NCBI GenBank assembly: GCA_017432025.1 | Contig: JAFRJX010000003.1 | Coordinates: 62,001 to 126,000 of the forward strand | From: Candidatus Saccharimonadota bacterium | GTDB lineage: Bacteria > Patescibacteriota > Saccharimonadia > Saccharimonadales > Saccharimonadaceae | Reading direction: 5' to 3' | DNA length: 64,000 nucleotides | Part shown: in pieces, positions 1 to 9,300 of the stretch | Numbering within the stretch: the first letter of the stretch is position 1 | Layout: each line of letters starts with the position of its first letter | Program-made: the position numbers and the translations under genes | The notes under the pieces: model-generated | Databases searched by the model: none | Seen by the model: the letters and a program-made list of their open reading frames with translations, nothing else | What the model was told of the DNA's origin: nothing

Positions 1-1
1 C

Positions 2-367
2 TACAAAAAAGACGACTTAACCGAAGTCGCCCGCGCCGAACTGAGTTTCGCCCCGACCTATTACAAAGTCGGCCATGATGGCGATTTCATCTTCTTAAGA
101 AACGGTAACAAACTTGCTACCTTCGACATGGAGGCTTTAGCACTCAAAGAATGGTCGCCAGAATCCGAAAAATTCGGTTGGATCACGAATTACATGATTT
201 ATACCGTTAAAAATAACGAGTTGATTGTTTATGACTACGATGGCTTGAATCGCCGTTCAATTTCCACTAACGTTTCTGCGCATTTCCCAGTTACTATCAC
301 CAATAATCGTTGGATGTATTACTTCAACGATGATGGTTTAGTGCGTGAATGGTTAATTCCTAGATAA
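2..367 (+). CDS. C-terminal part of a propeller-like protein (5' end outside window)
   Basis: The reading frame is open from the first bases of the window and ends at TAA 365-367, so only the last ~121 residues are present. The visible protein has short beta-strand-like repeats rich in Tyr/Trp/Asn/Gly (for example GDFIFLRNGNKLATFD and NRWMYYFNDDGLVREW), the sort of pattern found in beta-propeller or WG-type extracellular domains. It resembles in style, but I cannot say in homology, the WG-repeat protein at 19144-20820. The next gene, a sortase, converges on it with stop codons back to back, so the two are not one operon. Function unknown. Confidence 0.7.
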   Translation, partial: YKKDDLTEVARAELSFAPTYYKVGHDGDFIFLRNGNKLATFDMEALALKEWSPESEKFGWITNYMIYTVKNNELIVYDYDGLNRRSISTNVSAHFPVTITNNRWMYYFNDDGLVREWLIPR

Positions 368-1507
368 TTATTGTCCAGTAAACCAATTCCAGAGTCCTTC
401 GAAGAAGGATGGTTCATTGGATGGCAGTGCCGTGCTTTCGTCGATAGACGGGATGTCCCCACTGGATTCTTGGCTCGCGCCGTCATAGCTTGGTGAGATT
501 TGTTCGCCAGTTACGAGTAAACGATATCTCGAAGTTCCAAGTGGCGTACAAGTGACAAGTGTAATTAGTGGTTTATCGGTTTGCACAACGAGAGCAGCGA
601 CATTGGTTGGTTCAACCACCTCTTTTTTAATCACGCGGTAAGTGTAACGCACAGAATTGTAATTCACATAAATCAAATCACCATGTTCTAACCTTTCGAG
701 ACCAGAGAAAATGTATTTATATGGATTGGAACTATAAACATCACCTGCCGAGTGACCAGTCAGAATGAAGTTACCAATTTCGCCTGGATAGGCACTCGCA
801 CCAGCAATACGATAGTGAGCCACGCCATTATTCATCGCCTGCATAATGCCAGAAAGTGGCACATTATAACGTACTGGTACGTCCACATTGAGCTTTGGAA
901 TGATGAGTCTTGGATCCGCCGAAACGGTTTGCGTAATCGTTGGGTCGAGTGCTTCGATTTCCGAAGCGGGTACGTTCCCTGGCGACATATAGGCCATAAT
1001 TGGCGCAAAAATCAGACGGTTGTATTGTAAGAACAAAATCACGAGCGCAACGGTGAGACCAGCAAATAATGGGATAAACTTGCGCATGCGACGTGTTTTT
1101 TTCGCGTTTTCCGTGGCTTTCTTGCGAATCTTAATGCGAAGGCTACTGTCTTTTTCGTTTGCCTTGCTTTTTGACAAAATCTCTTCTTCTTCGGCTTTAT
1201 CACGGGCCTCGCGAAGCTTTTCTTTTGCGATATAGTCACGCGCGGCGTTTGAATAGTACTGGCTGTAATACTTCTGATAATAGTCTTGCCAAGCGGAGTG
1301 ATACTTTTTCCAAGATTCGGAATTAATCTTCTGTGGAACCGGTTGATCCTTCAAATGTTGACCCGGTTGCGCCTTTGCGGCATTCGCTTCCTCGGCTTTT
1401 TTCTGGGCCTGCGCAGTATAAGCCGCCAAAACTTTCTTTCTGGCGAGTTGTGCAGCTGCTTGCCTGCTGAGGTCACTCGAAGACTGCCCACCGGTATCTG
1501 GATTCAT
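368..1507 (-). CDS. sortase (transpeptidase) with long cytoplasmic N-terminus
   Basis: About 379 residues. An N-terminal ~140-residue Ala/Lys/Glu/Tyr-rich, probably coiled segment is followed by a single membrane span (~143-163) and a sortase domain. The catalytic residues are visible: His in LTGHSAGD (~252), Cys in TLVTCTPLG (~320) and Arg in TSRYRLLV (~327-329). Sortases cut a C-terminal sorting motif and join the surface protein to the cell wall or another protein. A likely substrate with a VPDTG signal lies at 47923-48828. I chose the ATG at 1507 rather than an upstream in-frame start because an extended -10 sits 6 nt before it. The cytoplasmic extension is unusually long for a sortase. 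Confidence 0.9.
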   Translation of the reverse strand: MNPDTGGQSSSDLSRQAAAQLARKKVLAAYTAQAQKKAEEANAAKAQPGQHLKDQPVPQKINSESWKKYHSAWQDYYQKYYSQYYSNAARDYIAKEKLREARDKAEEEEILSKSKANEKDSSLRIKIRKKATENAKKTRRMRKFIPLFAGLTVALVILFLQYNRLIFAPIMAYMSPGNVPASEIEALDPTITQTVSADPRLIIPKLNVDVPVRYNVPLSGIMQAMNNGVAHYRIAGASAYPGEIGNFILTGHSAGDVYSSNPYKYIFSGLERLEHGDLIYVNYNSVRYTYRVIKKEVVEPTNVAALVVQTDKPLITLVTCTPLGTSRYRLLVTGEQISPSYDGASQESSGDIPSIDESTALPSNEPSFFEGLWNWFTGQ

Positions 1508-1513
1508 AGTAAA

Positions 1514-1522
1514 ATTATAGCA
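1514..1522 (-). promoter_or_regulatory. extended -10 promoter of sortase gene
   Basis: TGCTATAAT reads on the minus strand with 6 nt between its last T and the ATG at 1507, predicting a leaderless mRNA. Confidence 0.75.
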
Positions 1523-1537
1523 TAAATACCTAAAATG

Positions 1538-1546
1538 TGTTAAAAT
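1538..1546 (+). promoter_or_regulatory. extended -10 of tRNA-Leu(CAA)
   Basis: TGTTAAAAT ends 9 nt before the first base of the tRNA. It is arranged divergently with the sortase promoter. Confidence 0.55.
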
Positions 1547-1555
1547 AATCACTAA

Positions 1556-1642
1556 GGGCGAGTGGCGGAACTGGTAGACGCGCTAGACTCAAAATCTGGT
1601 GACCGCAAGGTCGTAAGGGTTCGATTCCCTTCCCGCCCACCA
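1556..1642 (+). tRNA. tRNA-Leu(CAA)
   Basis: This is an 87-nt class II tRNA. The 7-bp acceptor stem has one A-C mismatch. The anticodon loop CTCAAAA gives anticodon CAA, which reads UUG. There is a long variable arm with GACC/GGTC pairing, a T-arm GGGTTCGATTCCC, and an encoded CCA at 1640-1642. It is followed by a terminator hairpin and then by a partial copy of its own 3' end (separate entry). Confidence 0.93.
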
Positions 1643-1650
1643 GAGAAAAA

Positions 1651-1681
1651 AAGAAGACTCTTTAGAGTCTTATTTTTTTCT
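1651..1681 (+). terminator. terminator after tRNA-Leu(CAA)
   Basis: Inverted repeat AAGACTC...GAGTCTT followed by a run of T residues. Confidence 0.75.
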
Positions 1682-1710
1682 CCCGATAGAACGGGAGGAA
1701 TTGAACCCGT

Positions 1711-1771
1711 AGGGTTCGCCCGCCGAAGGCGGATAGCGAGCGTAGCGAGCGTCTTCCCTTCCCGCCCACCA
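1711..1771 (+). repeat. partial duplicate of tRNA-Leu 3' end, split by a 35-nt insert
   Basis: The 18 nt TTCCCTTCCCGCCCACCA at 1754-1771 exactly repeat 1625-1642, the T-arm 3' side, acceptor and CCA of the tRNA just upstream. They are preceded by AGGGTTCG (1711-1718), which matches the T-arm 5' side. In place of the single A that joins these halves in the tRNA there are 35 nt (1719-1753) containing CCGCCGAAGGCGG and a tandem 9-mer TAGCGAGCG. No full second tRNA is present. This could be a decayed duplicate tRNA or an insertion or attachment scar. Confidence 0.8.
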
Positions 1772-1798
1772 AAAAACGACCAGGTGGCCGTCTTTTTT
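1771..1798. terminator. terminator between tRNA region and the DUF218 gene
   Basis: Imperfect hairpin ACGACC-AGG-TGGCCGT flanked by A6 and T6 runs. It could act on both strands and sits directly beyond the stop of the 1797-2438 gene. Confidence 0.6.
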
Positions 1799-2438
1799 AT
1801 TGTACGTATTTAGTATATCCAGCTCTCACCAATCTTTTATGCGCATCCCAAACGTCATCCGGTATATCAACTGGCACCTGGAAACCAGCCTCAGCGTAGG
1901 TTTTCATCCTCTGCATATCGCCGACCATTACATTAATCTCGCGTTCTAAATCGTCATCCGAAATGTATTCTTCAAGTGGGATCTTTTTCACCGCGACGCG
2001 CCACTCTACTTCCGGCCATTGTTTTCTAGCGGTCGCAAGCGCACGCTTCGCCATGTATGGCTTACAAATGATAATACCAGAATCAACTTTGATCCCCTCT
2101 TTTTCAAGCAAGGCTCTCGTCAAAGTAAAATTCTCGCCCGTATTCGTAGCATTTTTCTCAATCAAAATCTTTTCTTTTGGCACGCCCATTTCAATGCATT
2201 TTTTTGCAAAAACCTTACCCTCTTCTTCATTCCAAATCTCACGTGTGATTTTGCCAAACCCACCGCTACAAACAATGAGCGGTGCCATTTTTTCGGTAAA
2301 TAGTTCGGATGCTAAGACCGGCACCATTAAATCGTGGCTACCTAGCACCAACAAAAAATCCGCTTTTTCGGTCGGCTGAATGTGTCCAGAAAGATAATCG
2401 TAAATGATTTTAGCATCGGCTAGAATTCGCGCGTTCAT
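1797..2438 (-). CDS. YdcF-like (DUF218 / ElyC-SanA family) protein
   Basis: 213 residues. The family signature is visible: FLLVLGSHD near the N-terminus, then IVCSGGFGKITRE, and EKNATNTGENFTLTRALL. This pattern of a hydrophobic strand with GSHD, SGG and an N-T-x-EN motif is typical of DUF218 proteins. Some members bind S-adenosylmethionine (YdcF) and others affect envelope integrity (ElyC, SanA). The precise reaction is unknown. There is no signal peptide or membrane span, so this member is cytoplasmic. It is transcribed divergently from the glycosyltransferase at 2474, with only 35 bp between the start codons and two back-to-back leaderless promoters. Confidence 0.85.
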   Translation of the reverse strand: MNARILADAKIIYDYLSGHIQPTEKADFLLVLGSHDLMVPVLASELFTEKMAPLIVCSGGFGKITREIWNEEEGKVFAKKCIEMGVPKEKILIEKNATNTGENFTLTRALLEKEGIKVDSGIIICKPYMAKRALATARKQWPEVEWRVAVKKIPLEEYISDDDLEREINVMVGDMQRMKTYAEAGFQVPVDIPDDVWDAHKRLVRAGYTKYVQ

Positions 2439-2444
2439 AAAACT

Positions 2445-2453
2445 ATTATACCA
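2445..2453 (-). promoter_or_regulatory. extended -10 of DUF218 gene
   Basis: TGGTATAAT lies 6 nt before the ATG on the minus strand. Leaderless. Confidence 0.75.
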
Positions 2454-2458
2454 AGATG

Positions 2459-2467
2459 TGATATGAT
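2459..2467 (+). promoter_or_regulatory. extended -10 of glycosyltransferase gene
   Basis: TGATATGAT lies 6 nt before ATG 2474. Leaderless, and divergent with the preceding promoter. Confidence 0.65.
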
Positions 2468-2473
2468 AAAACT

Positions 2474-3718
2474 ATGAAAATTGCGATTTTTTCTGATTGC
2501 TACCTTGATCTTACCGGCGGCATCGTGTCCGTCATTAACATTGAAAAAGCCGAGCTCGAAAAACGTGGCCACACTGTAGAAGTTTTTTCGAGTGCTTACC
2601 AACATACTGACGCCGAAATTGCCGAACTCGCCAAGAAAAACATTTTTCCGGTGCCAAGCTGCAAGCACTTTGGTCTCGGCGCCACGCCGATTGCGCGTCG
2701 ACCCAAAATCGTGGAACGTTGGCTCTTAAAAAATCATCCTGAAATCAAAGATTATGATATTTTTTACGTTCATTATGAGGCTGGTTGCTCCATTGCCGGA
2801 CTTAGACTTGCGAAAAAACTTCATATTCCAGCCGTGCAAGTGATGCACGGTCGTGAAGACATGGGCGAAGAAAACCTGATTCCAAAAGGCCTTCGTACTT
2901 TTGTGGCGAGAAACCTAAATCGTTTTCATTCCTGGTACCTACCGCACGCAAAAAAGGTCACTCGTGATAATTATTTAGCAACTAGTATCGCTAAATCCAA
3001 AATGTGGACCATGATGGTAAACCACGCGAACTACGCGAACATCATCATTACTCCATCCGAGCATTTCAAAAAGAAACTCACGCACTATGGCGTCACGAAA
3101 AAGATTATTGCACTTCATCACGGTTTATCTTCCGAAAAAGTGAAGGTTGATACGAAGCCAAGAAGTCTAAATCCAGGCGAAACCTTAAACATCATTTGGC
3201 ATTCTCGGATTTCCGGCGAAAAACGCCCAATGGCCTTTCTCGAAGCGCTTGATATTTTGCAAACTAAATATCAAAAAACTAATTATTTCCTCGATGCCTA
3301 TGGCCCTGGCCCAGATTTAGAGCGCGCCAAAAAGTACGTGAAGGCACATCACCTCAAAGTTAAATTTTACGGCCCAAAACCCTTTGATGAGATTTGGAAA
3401 ACTATGGGCAAAGCCCACCTCGATGTTTTAGTTTCTTATAACTACGATACATTTGGCATGACTTTAATTGAAGCGGAAGCCGCTGGCATTCCATCGTTCT
3501 TCGTCGATAAAGACATGGAAGAAATCTTGCCGAAAGACAGCTACGTTTTAGCGGATGGTCCATCGCCAGAAGAAATGGCGAGGGCTCTCAATGATTTATT
3601 AGAGCATCCAGAACGCATCGCCAAAATGAGCGAAATCCTCATCAAAAACCGTGATAAACTCGATATTAAGCACAAAATTGATCAACTAGAAACCATTTTT
3701 AAGGAGCTAAAGAAATGA
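2474..3718 (+). CDS. GT4-family glycosyltransferase
   Basis: 414 residues with the two-domain GT-B plan. The N-terminal acceptor domain begins KIAIFSDCYLDLTGGIVSVI, including the glycine-rich loop. The C-terminal nucleotide-sugar domain contains IIWHSRISGEKRP and ends with DTFGMTLIEAEAAGIPSFF, the E-x7-E motif of retaining GT4 enzymes. It is related in general form to diacylglycerol or phosphatidylinositol glycosyltransferases. The next gene, overlapping by 4 nt, is a CDP-alcohol phosphatidyltransferase-like protein, so synthesis of a membrane glycolipid or phospholipid-linked sugar is plausible. The exact donor and acceptor cannot be read from sequence. Confidence 0.9.
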   Translation: MKIAIFSDCYLDLTGGIVSVINIEKAELEKRGHTVEVFSSAYQHTDAEIAELAKKNIFPVPSCKHFGLGATPIARRPKIVERWLLKNHPEIKDYDIFYVHYEAGCSIAGLRLAKKLHIPAVQVMHGREDMGEENLIPKGLRTFVARNLNRFHSWYLPHAKKVTRDNYLATSIAKSKMWTMMVNHANYANIIITPSEHFKKKLTHYGVTKKIIALHHGLSSEKVKVDTKPRSLNPGETLNIIWHSRISGEKRPMAFLEALDILQTKYQKTNYFLDAYGPGPDLERAKKYVKAHHLKVKFYGPKPFDEIWKTMGKAHLDVLVSYNYDTFGMTLIEAEAAGIPSFFVDKDMEEILPKDSYVLADGPSPEEMARALNDLLEHPERIAKMSEILIKNRDKLDIKHKIDQLETIFKELKK

Positions 3719-4374
3719 AAAAATACCTCGCCGACATTCTGACCTTCACCAGAATTATCCTCGCAATTATTTTAATTGTAATTGCCGTAATTCCAAACGA
3801 TTCCAAGGATTTAAACTGTATCGCCTTCTCGCTCTTTGTGATTGGCGAACTGACGGACGCCTTTGACGGCACCTGCGCTTCCAAATGGCCTTTTCCAAAA
3901 GGCAAAGCCCCGAAATATCGTAAATATGCTGCCGTTTACGATATGGCGGCCGACATTATGCTTGCCGGTGGTCTTTGTCTCTTCTTCCTAAACAAAATTA
4001 ATCTCGCACTTGGTCTTTCAGTCGGTATCGTTTATTCTGTTCTCGCCATTGCGCTAGATTTTATTATTTACGGCAAGTTTCTCGGCCACCCGGATACTGC
4101 TACCAAGAACTCTCTAATGGTCAAAAACTTCGATCTTGCAAAAACCATTGTCTTAACACGACGCAACATTTATCTAGCTTTAATTTTCGCTGCAACCACA
4201 GTCACGCTTTACGATTCGTCCTGGCCACTCGAAGTTAAAATCACCATTACGGTCATTGCCTGTGCGATTTGTCTCGCGCTTTGGATTTTCTTAGCGCAAC
4301 GCCGTCACAACATTTCCCGCGACGCCGTCGACATCGAAAAGAAACTATCAAAGAAAAACAAATCAACTAAATAA
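3715..4374 (+). CDS. CDP-alcohol phosphatidyltransferase-like membrane protein
   Basis: 219 residues with about five hydrophobic spans. It begins YLADILTFTRIILAIILIVI, as in PgsA/CdsA-type phosphatidyltransferases. The catalytic signature is recognisable as DAFDGTCA ... YDMAAD, giving the four acidic residues. However, the usual AR after the first half is AS, the spacer is about nine residues longer than standard, and the glycine four residues before the third Asp is Ala. Members join a CDP-activated lipid to an alcohol head group. The start overlaps the glycosyltransferase stop (ATGA), so the pair is translationally coupled. Its 3' end overlaps the convergent 4363-5136 gene by 12 nt. Confidence 0.8.
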   Translation: MKKYLADILTFTRIILAIILIVIAVIPNDSKDLNCIAFSLFVIGELTDAFDGTCASKWPFPKGKAPKYRKYAAVYDMAADIMLAGGLCLFFLNKINLALGLSVGIVYSVLAIALDFIIYGKFLGHPDTATKNSLMVKNFDLAKTIVLTRRNIYLALIFAATTVTLYDSSWPLEVKITITVIACAICLALWIFLAQRRHNISRDAVDIEKKLSKKNKSTK

Positions 4375-5136
4375 GGCCGCCGTCGTAGCATTTAGAACAT
4401 TATCCGGATTGAAAAGATTCATCACGGTAATCTTCGCGGCTAATTCCCCATTCCAAATTGTAAGTGGACTGTAGCCAGTTTTACTAAGCGGAATGATATG
4501 GGCAAGTCCATTCTTCGAAACCAAAATTTGGCCATCATGGAGCGTAATAACTGTAACTGGAAAACTCAGCGTAAATTTGTGCAAAATCTCTGATACTTGC
4601 ATCAAAGACTGGGTTAAAAGTAGCACCTTTGGATAGTAAACTGCACGGAGCAACTTTTGGAGCTGCGGCATCGAACTGAATATGATTAGGTTCTCATTCA
4701 TTAATGATTTTTCGGGCTTAAAACCGGCGAGTAAATCCACGCCATCACGCGTAATTACGATTTTACCTTTCGAATCACACGCGCTCGCAATTGCCTTTTC
4801 GGTAATGGAATTTTTCGAGAATTCGCCAATCAATAAATTGTAATCCGCGGCCGAAACCAGTTCTTTGAATTGGTCTGAATTATCAAACGAACCAGAATCC
4901 GTAGACGGCATATATATTATATTGTCGAATGGTGGCAGTTTCCCCTTCAGAGCGTCCGGCAAAACTACCTTTACGTCAACATGATATTGGCTCGTCATGT
5001 ATTCGGCTATTTTTACGCTCATGCGGAAGTTCTGCGAGTTGCCACCAATTAAATTAATCGTTTCCTTTGTTTGTTCGCCGAGATTCCAATAAAGATCCTG
5101 GAACGGATTCTCATTAAATTTATGCATGTAGTCCAT
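4363..5136 (-). CDS. NAD(P)HX dehydratase (NnrD/YjeF-C)-like protein, probably degenerate
   Basis: 257 residues with a ribokinase-like alpha/beta pattern. Segments such as NLIGGNSQNFRMSVKIA, YNLLIGEFSKNSITEKAI and VITRDGVDLLAGF match the layout of ADP-dependent NAD(P)HX dehydratases. These repair hydrated NADH. The glycine-rich phosphate loop (GTGD-type) expected near the C-terminus is not visible; that region reads YSPLTIWNGELAAKIT. I therefore suspect a non-catalytic or divergent paralog. It follows xth with a one-base overlap (TAATG) and so belongs to the smpB-xth transcript. Alternative: another ribokinase-fold regulator. Confidence 0.55.
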   Translation of the reverse strand: MDYMHKFNENPFQDLYWNLGEQTKETINLIGGNSQNFRMSVKIAEYMTSQYHVDVKVVLPDALKGKLPPFDNIIYMPSTDSGSFDNSDQFKELVSAADYNLLIGEFSKNSITEKAIASACDSKGKIVITRDGVDLLAGFKPEKSLMNENLIIFSSMPQLQKLLRAVYYPKVLLLTQSLMQVSEILHKFTLSFPVTVITLHDGQILVSKNGLAHIIPLSKTGYSPLTIWNGELAAKITVMNLFNPDNVLNATTAALFS

Positions 5137-5918
5137 TAAAACTCCAATTCAATACTAATTGGGCAGTGGTCCGAGCCCATTAATGCTTCGTGGATTTCAG
5201 CTGATTTCAAATTGTTTTTCAGCACCTTAGAAACAAAGAAATAATCGATCCGCCAACCGACGTTATTTTCACGCGCGTGGCCCCAGTGGCTCCACCAAGT
5301 ATAGCGAACCTCACCCGGATGTAAACTTCTGAACGTATCAATAAAACCGGCGCTAATCAAATTCGTAATTCCCTGTCTTTCTTCATCCGTAAAACCAGCG
5401 GAATGATGGTTCGTTTTTGGGCGCGCAATATCGATTTCTTCGTGCGCAGCATTAAAATCACCACACGTCACAACTGGCTTAGTTTTCTCAAGTTCCTTCA
5501 GATAATTTAAAAATTCCGGATCCCATTTTTTCTCACGGAGTGACAGCCTTTCTAGTTCATTTTTCGAATTTGGCGTATAGACATTTACGAGATAGAAGTT
5601 CTCAAATTCGGCGGTTAAAACGCGACCTTCTGTTAAAGGATTTCCAAATTCATCCGTCATATTAATCTCGGTTGGTAAAACATTTTTGACAGATAATGGT
5701 TTTAGTTTCGTAAAGATGGCGGTACCAGAATAGCCAGCGCGCTCCGCTGAATTCCAGAGCTCTTCATATTCCGGCAAATCGACTTCCGCTTGGCCTTGCT
5801 TAGCTTTTGTTTCTTGCAAACAAATAATATCCGGCGCTTCTGATTTAATCATCGCTTGAAGAGCACCCTTATTTAATACTGAACGGAGTCCATTCACGTT
5901 CCAAGAATAGATTTTCAT
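5136..5918 (-). CDS. xth: exodeoxyribonuclease III / AP endonuclease
   Basis: 260 residues, normal length for ExoIII (ExoA). Family motifs run in order: KIYSWNVNGLRS at the N-terminus, LQETKAK (metal-binding Glu), YSGTAIFTK, VTCGDFNAAHEEIDIARP (catalytic Asp/Asn) and the terminal GSDHCPISIEL (Asp-His). It cuts DNA 5' of abasic sites and removes 3' blocking groups in base excision repair. It overlaps the upstream smpB gene by 4 nt (ATGA) and the downstream gene by 1 nt, forming a tight three-gene operon. Confidence 0.96.
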   Translation of the reverse strand: MKIYSWNVNGLRSVLNKGALQAMIKSEAPDIICLQETKAKQGQAEVDLPEYEELWNSAERAGYSGTAIFTKLKPLSVKNVLPTEINMTDEFGNPLTEGRVLTAEFENFYLVNVYTPNSKNELERLSLREKKWDPEFLNYLKELEKTKPVVTCGDFNAAHEEIDIARPKTNHHSAGFTDEERQGITNLISAGFIDTFRSLHPGEVRYTWWSHWGHARENNVGWRIDYFFVSKVLKNNLKSAEIHEALMGSDHCPISIELEF

Positions 5919-6331
5919 GCGTACCTCCCGCGTTCAAAATCACGTTTTTTAATCGTTTCGCGTTTGTCGTATTTCTTCTTACCTTTACCTACCGCAATCA
6001 CGAGTTTAATATGGCGGTCGCCACCAAGTAATTTAACCGGCACAATCGTCGAGCCCGCCACTTTTTCACGCGCTAAACTAGCGATTTGTTTCCGCGTCGC
6101 GAGAAGCTTGATGTTCCTCGCCGTATCCGCGCCGAGCGTCAAATTATTCAGCCATAGTTCATCATTTCGAATCGTCACAAATGAACCTTTTAGTTGCACG
6201 TGGTGGTCACGAATTAATCTGACTTCTGGGCCCGTTAAAACCATCCCAGCAACAAGCTCATCGCCGAGCTGATAATCATAATGCGCTCTGCGGTTCACCG
6301 TCACTAAATCTGGTTTTTTCTGCTTTCCCAT
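5915..6331 (-). CDS. smpB: SsrA-binding protein
   Basis: 138 residues. Typical SmpB features are NRRAHYDYQL at the N-terminus, LTGPEVRLIRDHHVQLKGSF in the OB-fold core, LLATRKQIASL, and a basic tail GKGKKKYDKRETIKKRDFER. SmpB delivers tmRNA to stalled ribosomes and its C-terminal tail reaches into the mRNA channel. No tmRNA gene is recognisable in this window. A TGATATAAT element lies 9 nt before the ATG, so the mRNA leader would be only a few nucleotides. Confidence 0.97.
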   Translation of the reverse strand: MGKQKKPDLVTVNRRAHYDYQLGDELVAGMVLTGPEVRLIRDHHVQLKGSFVTIRNDELWLNNLTLGADTARNIKLLATRKQIASLAREKVAGSTIVPVKLLGGDRHIKLVIAVGKGKKKYDKRETIKKRDFERGRYA

Positions 6332-6369
6332 ATCATATATATTATATCATAAGGGAGCAACCCACCTCT

Positions 6370-9300
6370 TTATTTAACTTTGACCTTTTCTTCGCCGATG
6401 AGTTCTTTTAATTCTTTCAAAAGTTCATCGTTAATCTCAACTCTAAACGGCATTTTAAGCGGACGCTTAGTTTCGCCGTCCTTCATTACAAGTACAACAT
6501 CTTGCATGCCAAGATGAATATCTGCTAGCCTTCTAATTCCCGAAAGGATTTCCGTATTCTCTGGATCTTCAATCAAAATATACAAACGTTCTTTCAGTGG
6601 ATCCTTTGGCGGTGTCGTAATAACACGTGGCGGTTCAGCTGGCGCTGAATCTTTTTTCGGTCCGTAAACTCTTTCCGCCGAAGATTTACCATAACGTTTC
6701 TTGCCACCCGCCGCCATTACTGGAGCCGCGAGTTTCGTGCCAGTTGGTTGGTAGGCTTCCAACATCTCATCCGAGATTAATTCCACCGCATCCGCCGTTA
6801 CTTTTGCATCGGAAGTTAAATTCCCATCTTTATCCGTCGCATTAATCTTGCCAGTCACGCGCACCACATTATCTACCACGAGTTTTGCGCCACATTCTTG
6901 GAACACACTCGGAAACACAATAAATTCAGTCTCAGACGACTTATTTTCCATCTTGATAAACGCCATCTTGTCGCCTTTTTTCGTAAGAATCGTGCGGACA
7001 TTCGTGATAATACCACCAATCGTCACAACCTTATTGTTATTCTCTGGCGTAATTAAATCATACGGATGGGTTTGTTCATCGAAATAAACATCGTATTTAT
7101 CGAGTGGATGCGCCGAGAGATAAAGTCCCATCAAATCACGCTCCCACAAGAGCTGTTCCTTGTCCGAGAATTGGGTTGGTGAAGGCTTAATCTCCACTTC
7201 CGGAATCGCGCCCACATCGCCCATCATCGCAAACAAATCGGTTTGTCCGGAACCCACATCCTTTTGACATTTTGCACCATACGCCTGAATCGCTTCAAGG
7301 TTAAATAGTAAATCCGAACGCGAAGCAAACCGGTCAAACGCGCCAGTCTTAATCGCCGCTTCCCAAGATTTCTTATTAAACTTAGTCGAGTCAACACGCT
7401 TGGCAAAATCACAAATCGATTTAAATGGGCCATTCTTGTCACGTTCTGGAATCACAATATCTTCGACCAGTGCCTTACCCATACTTTTAATGCCAGAAAG
7501 TCCAAAGCGAATCGTTTTTTCGCCACCCACGATACCAAAATCACCGTAAGACTGGTTGATATCCGGCCCGAGTACTTTTAGACCCATACGCTTACATTCC
7601 GCAATCTCAATCGCGAGGCGATCTGTCCAACGCATATCTGCCGTCATTAAAGCCGCCATAAAGGCATCCGGATAGTGTGCCTTTAAATAGGCCGTCCAAT
7701 ATGCAATCAAAGCGTAACACGCGGCGTGAGACTTGTTAAAACAGTAGTTTGCAAAGTCGAGAAGCTGGCTCCAGAATTTTTCGGCGATTTCTTCGGTTGC
7801 CCCACCGACTTCAATCGCGCCCTTAATAAATTCCGGCTTCACCTTCTTCATGAGGTCCACTTTTTTCTTACCTACAGCTTTACGGAGCGTATCAGCCTGG
7901 CCACCAGTAAAGCCACACCATTCCTTCGAAATCTGCATGAACTGTTCCTGGTAAATCAAAATACCGTAAGTATTCTTGAGCGAATTCTCCAGCCCCGGAT
8001 GGAGATAAGTAATTGGTTCTTCGCCGTGTTTACGTTTAATAAAGGAATCGATAAACTGCATCGGACCCGGGCGGTAGAGTGCCACCATAGCGATAATATC
8101 TTCAAAAGTAGAGGCTTTGAGGTCCTTAAGATAGCGCTTCATGCCGGCCGATTCTAGCTGGAATACGCCAGTCGTTTCCGCGCGTTGCAAGAGCTCATAA
8201 GTCTTCTGATCGTCCAGCGGCAAATTCGAGAGATCAATATCATCGTGATAAACTTTTCGTACCATGCGAAGCGCATTGTTAATCACGGACAAGTTCGACA
8301 ACCCGAGAAAGTCCATTTTAAGTAGCCCAAGTTCCTCAACTTGGCCCATTGGGAACTGTGCAGCAATCGGGCCTTTCGCCGAAACTTCGAGCGGCAAGAA
8401 TTTCACTAAATCATCTGGTGCAATAATCACGCCACAAGCATGCACGCCGTGGTTTCTAATCGTTCCCTCGAGCCTAGAGGCAAAATCAATCACTTCCTTC
8501 GCGGTCGGGTTAGTTTCGTATTCGTGTTTCAAATCCGGCACGTCTTTAATCGCGTCAGCGAGCTTCACATGATGCCCCATCACTGGATCCGGTACCATTT
8601 TGGCAATCCGATCGGCCTCGGCGTATGGTACTTCGAGCACACGAGCCACATCGCGCACGGCGTTTTTTGCCATCATCTTACCAAAGGTTGCGATATTTGA
8701 TACTCTGCCCTCGCCGTATTTACGTGTACAGTATTCAATCACCTCGTCGCGCCGAGTGTCCTGAATATCGGTATCGATATCTGGCATTGAAATACGGTCT
8801 GGGTTCAAAAATCTTTCGAAAAGCAGATCATACTTTAATGGATCAAGTTCCGTAATGCGGAGCGCATAAGCGAGAATCGAACCGGCTGCCGAGCCACGTC
8901 CTGGGCCGTACACGATACGTTGGCCCTTGCCCCAGTTGATGAAGTCCTGCACGATTAAGAAATAGCCGTTGTAGCCCATTTTATCGACCACAGACAACTC
9001 ATAATCGATGCGTGGCAAAACCTTATGTAAGTCATCCCGTTCCTTGTCGGCTTCCTCAAGCAATTTACGACATTCCGGCACGGTAAGCTTCGTCGTCTCT
9101 TCGAGTTTCTTTCCAGCATAACGGTAAGTCAAACCTTGGAACACGAGTTTATCAAGATAAGTCTTCTCGTCTTCGCCGTCCGGTACTGGAAATTTCGGAA
9201 TCAAGATGCGGCCAAGTTGCAAATCCACATTGCAGCGGTCGGCAATCTTCTTAGTATTTAACACCGCTTCTGGGCAAGTATCCTTCCAGTGATCGATGAT

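Noticed and set aside
1562-1813. An 83-codon reading frame over tRNA-Leu(CAA)
   Set aside because: It runs through a tRNA, a terminator and a repeat; it is not a gene.
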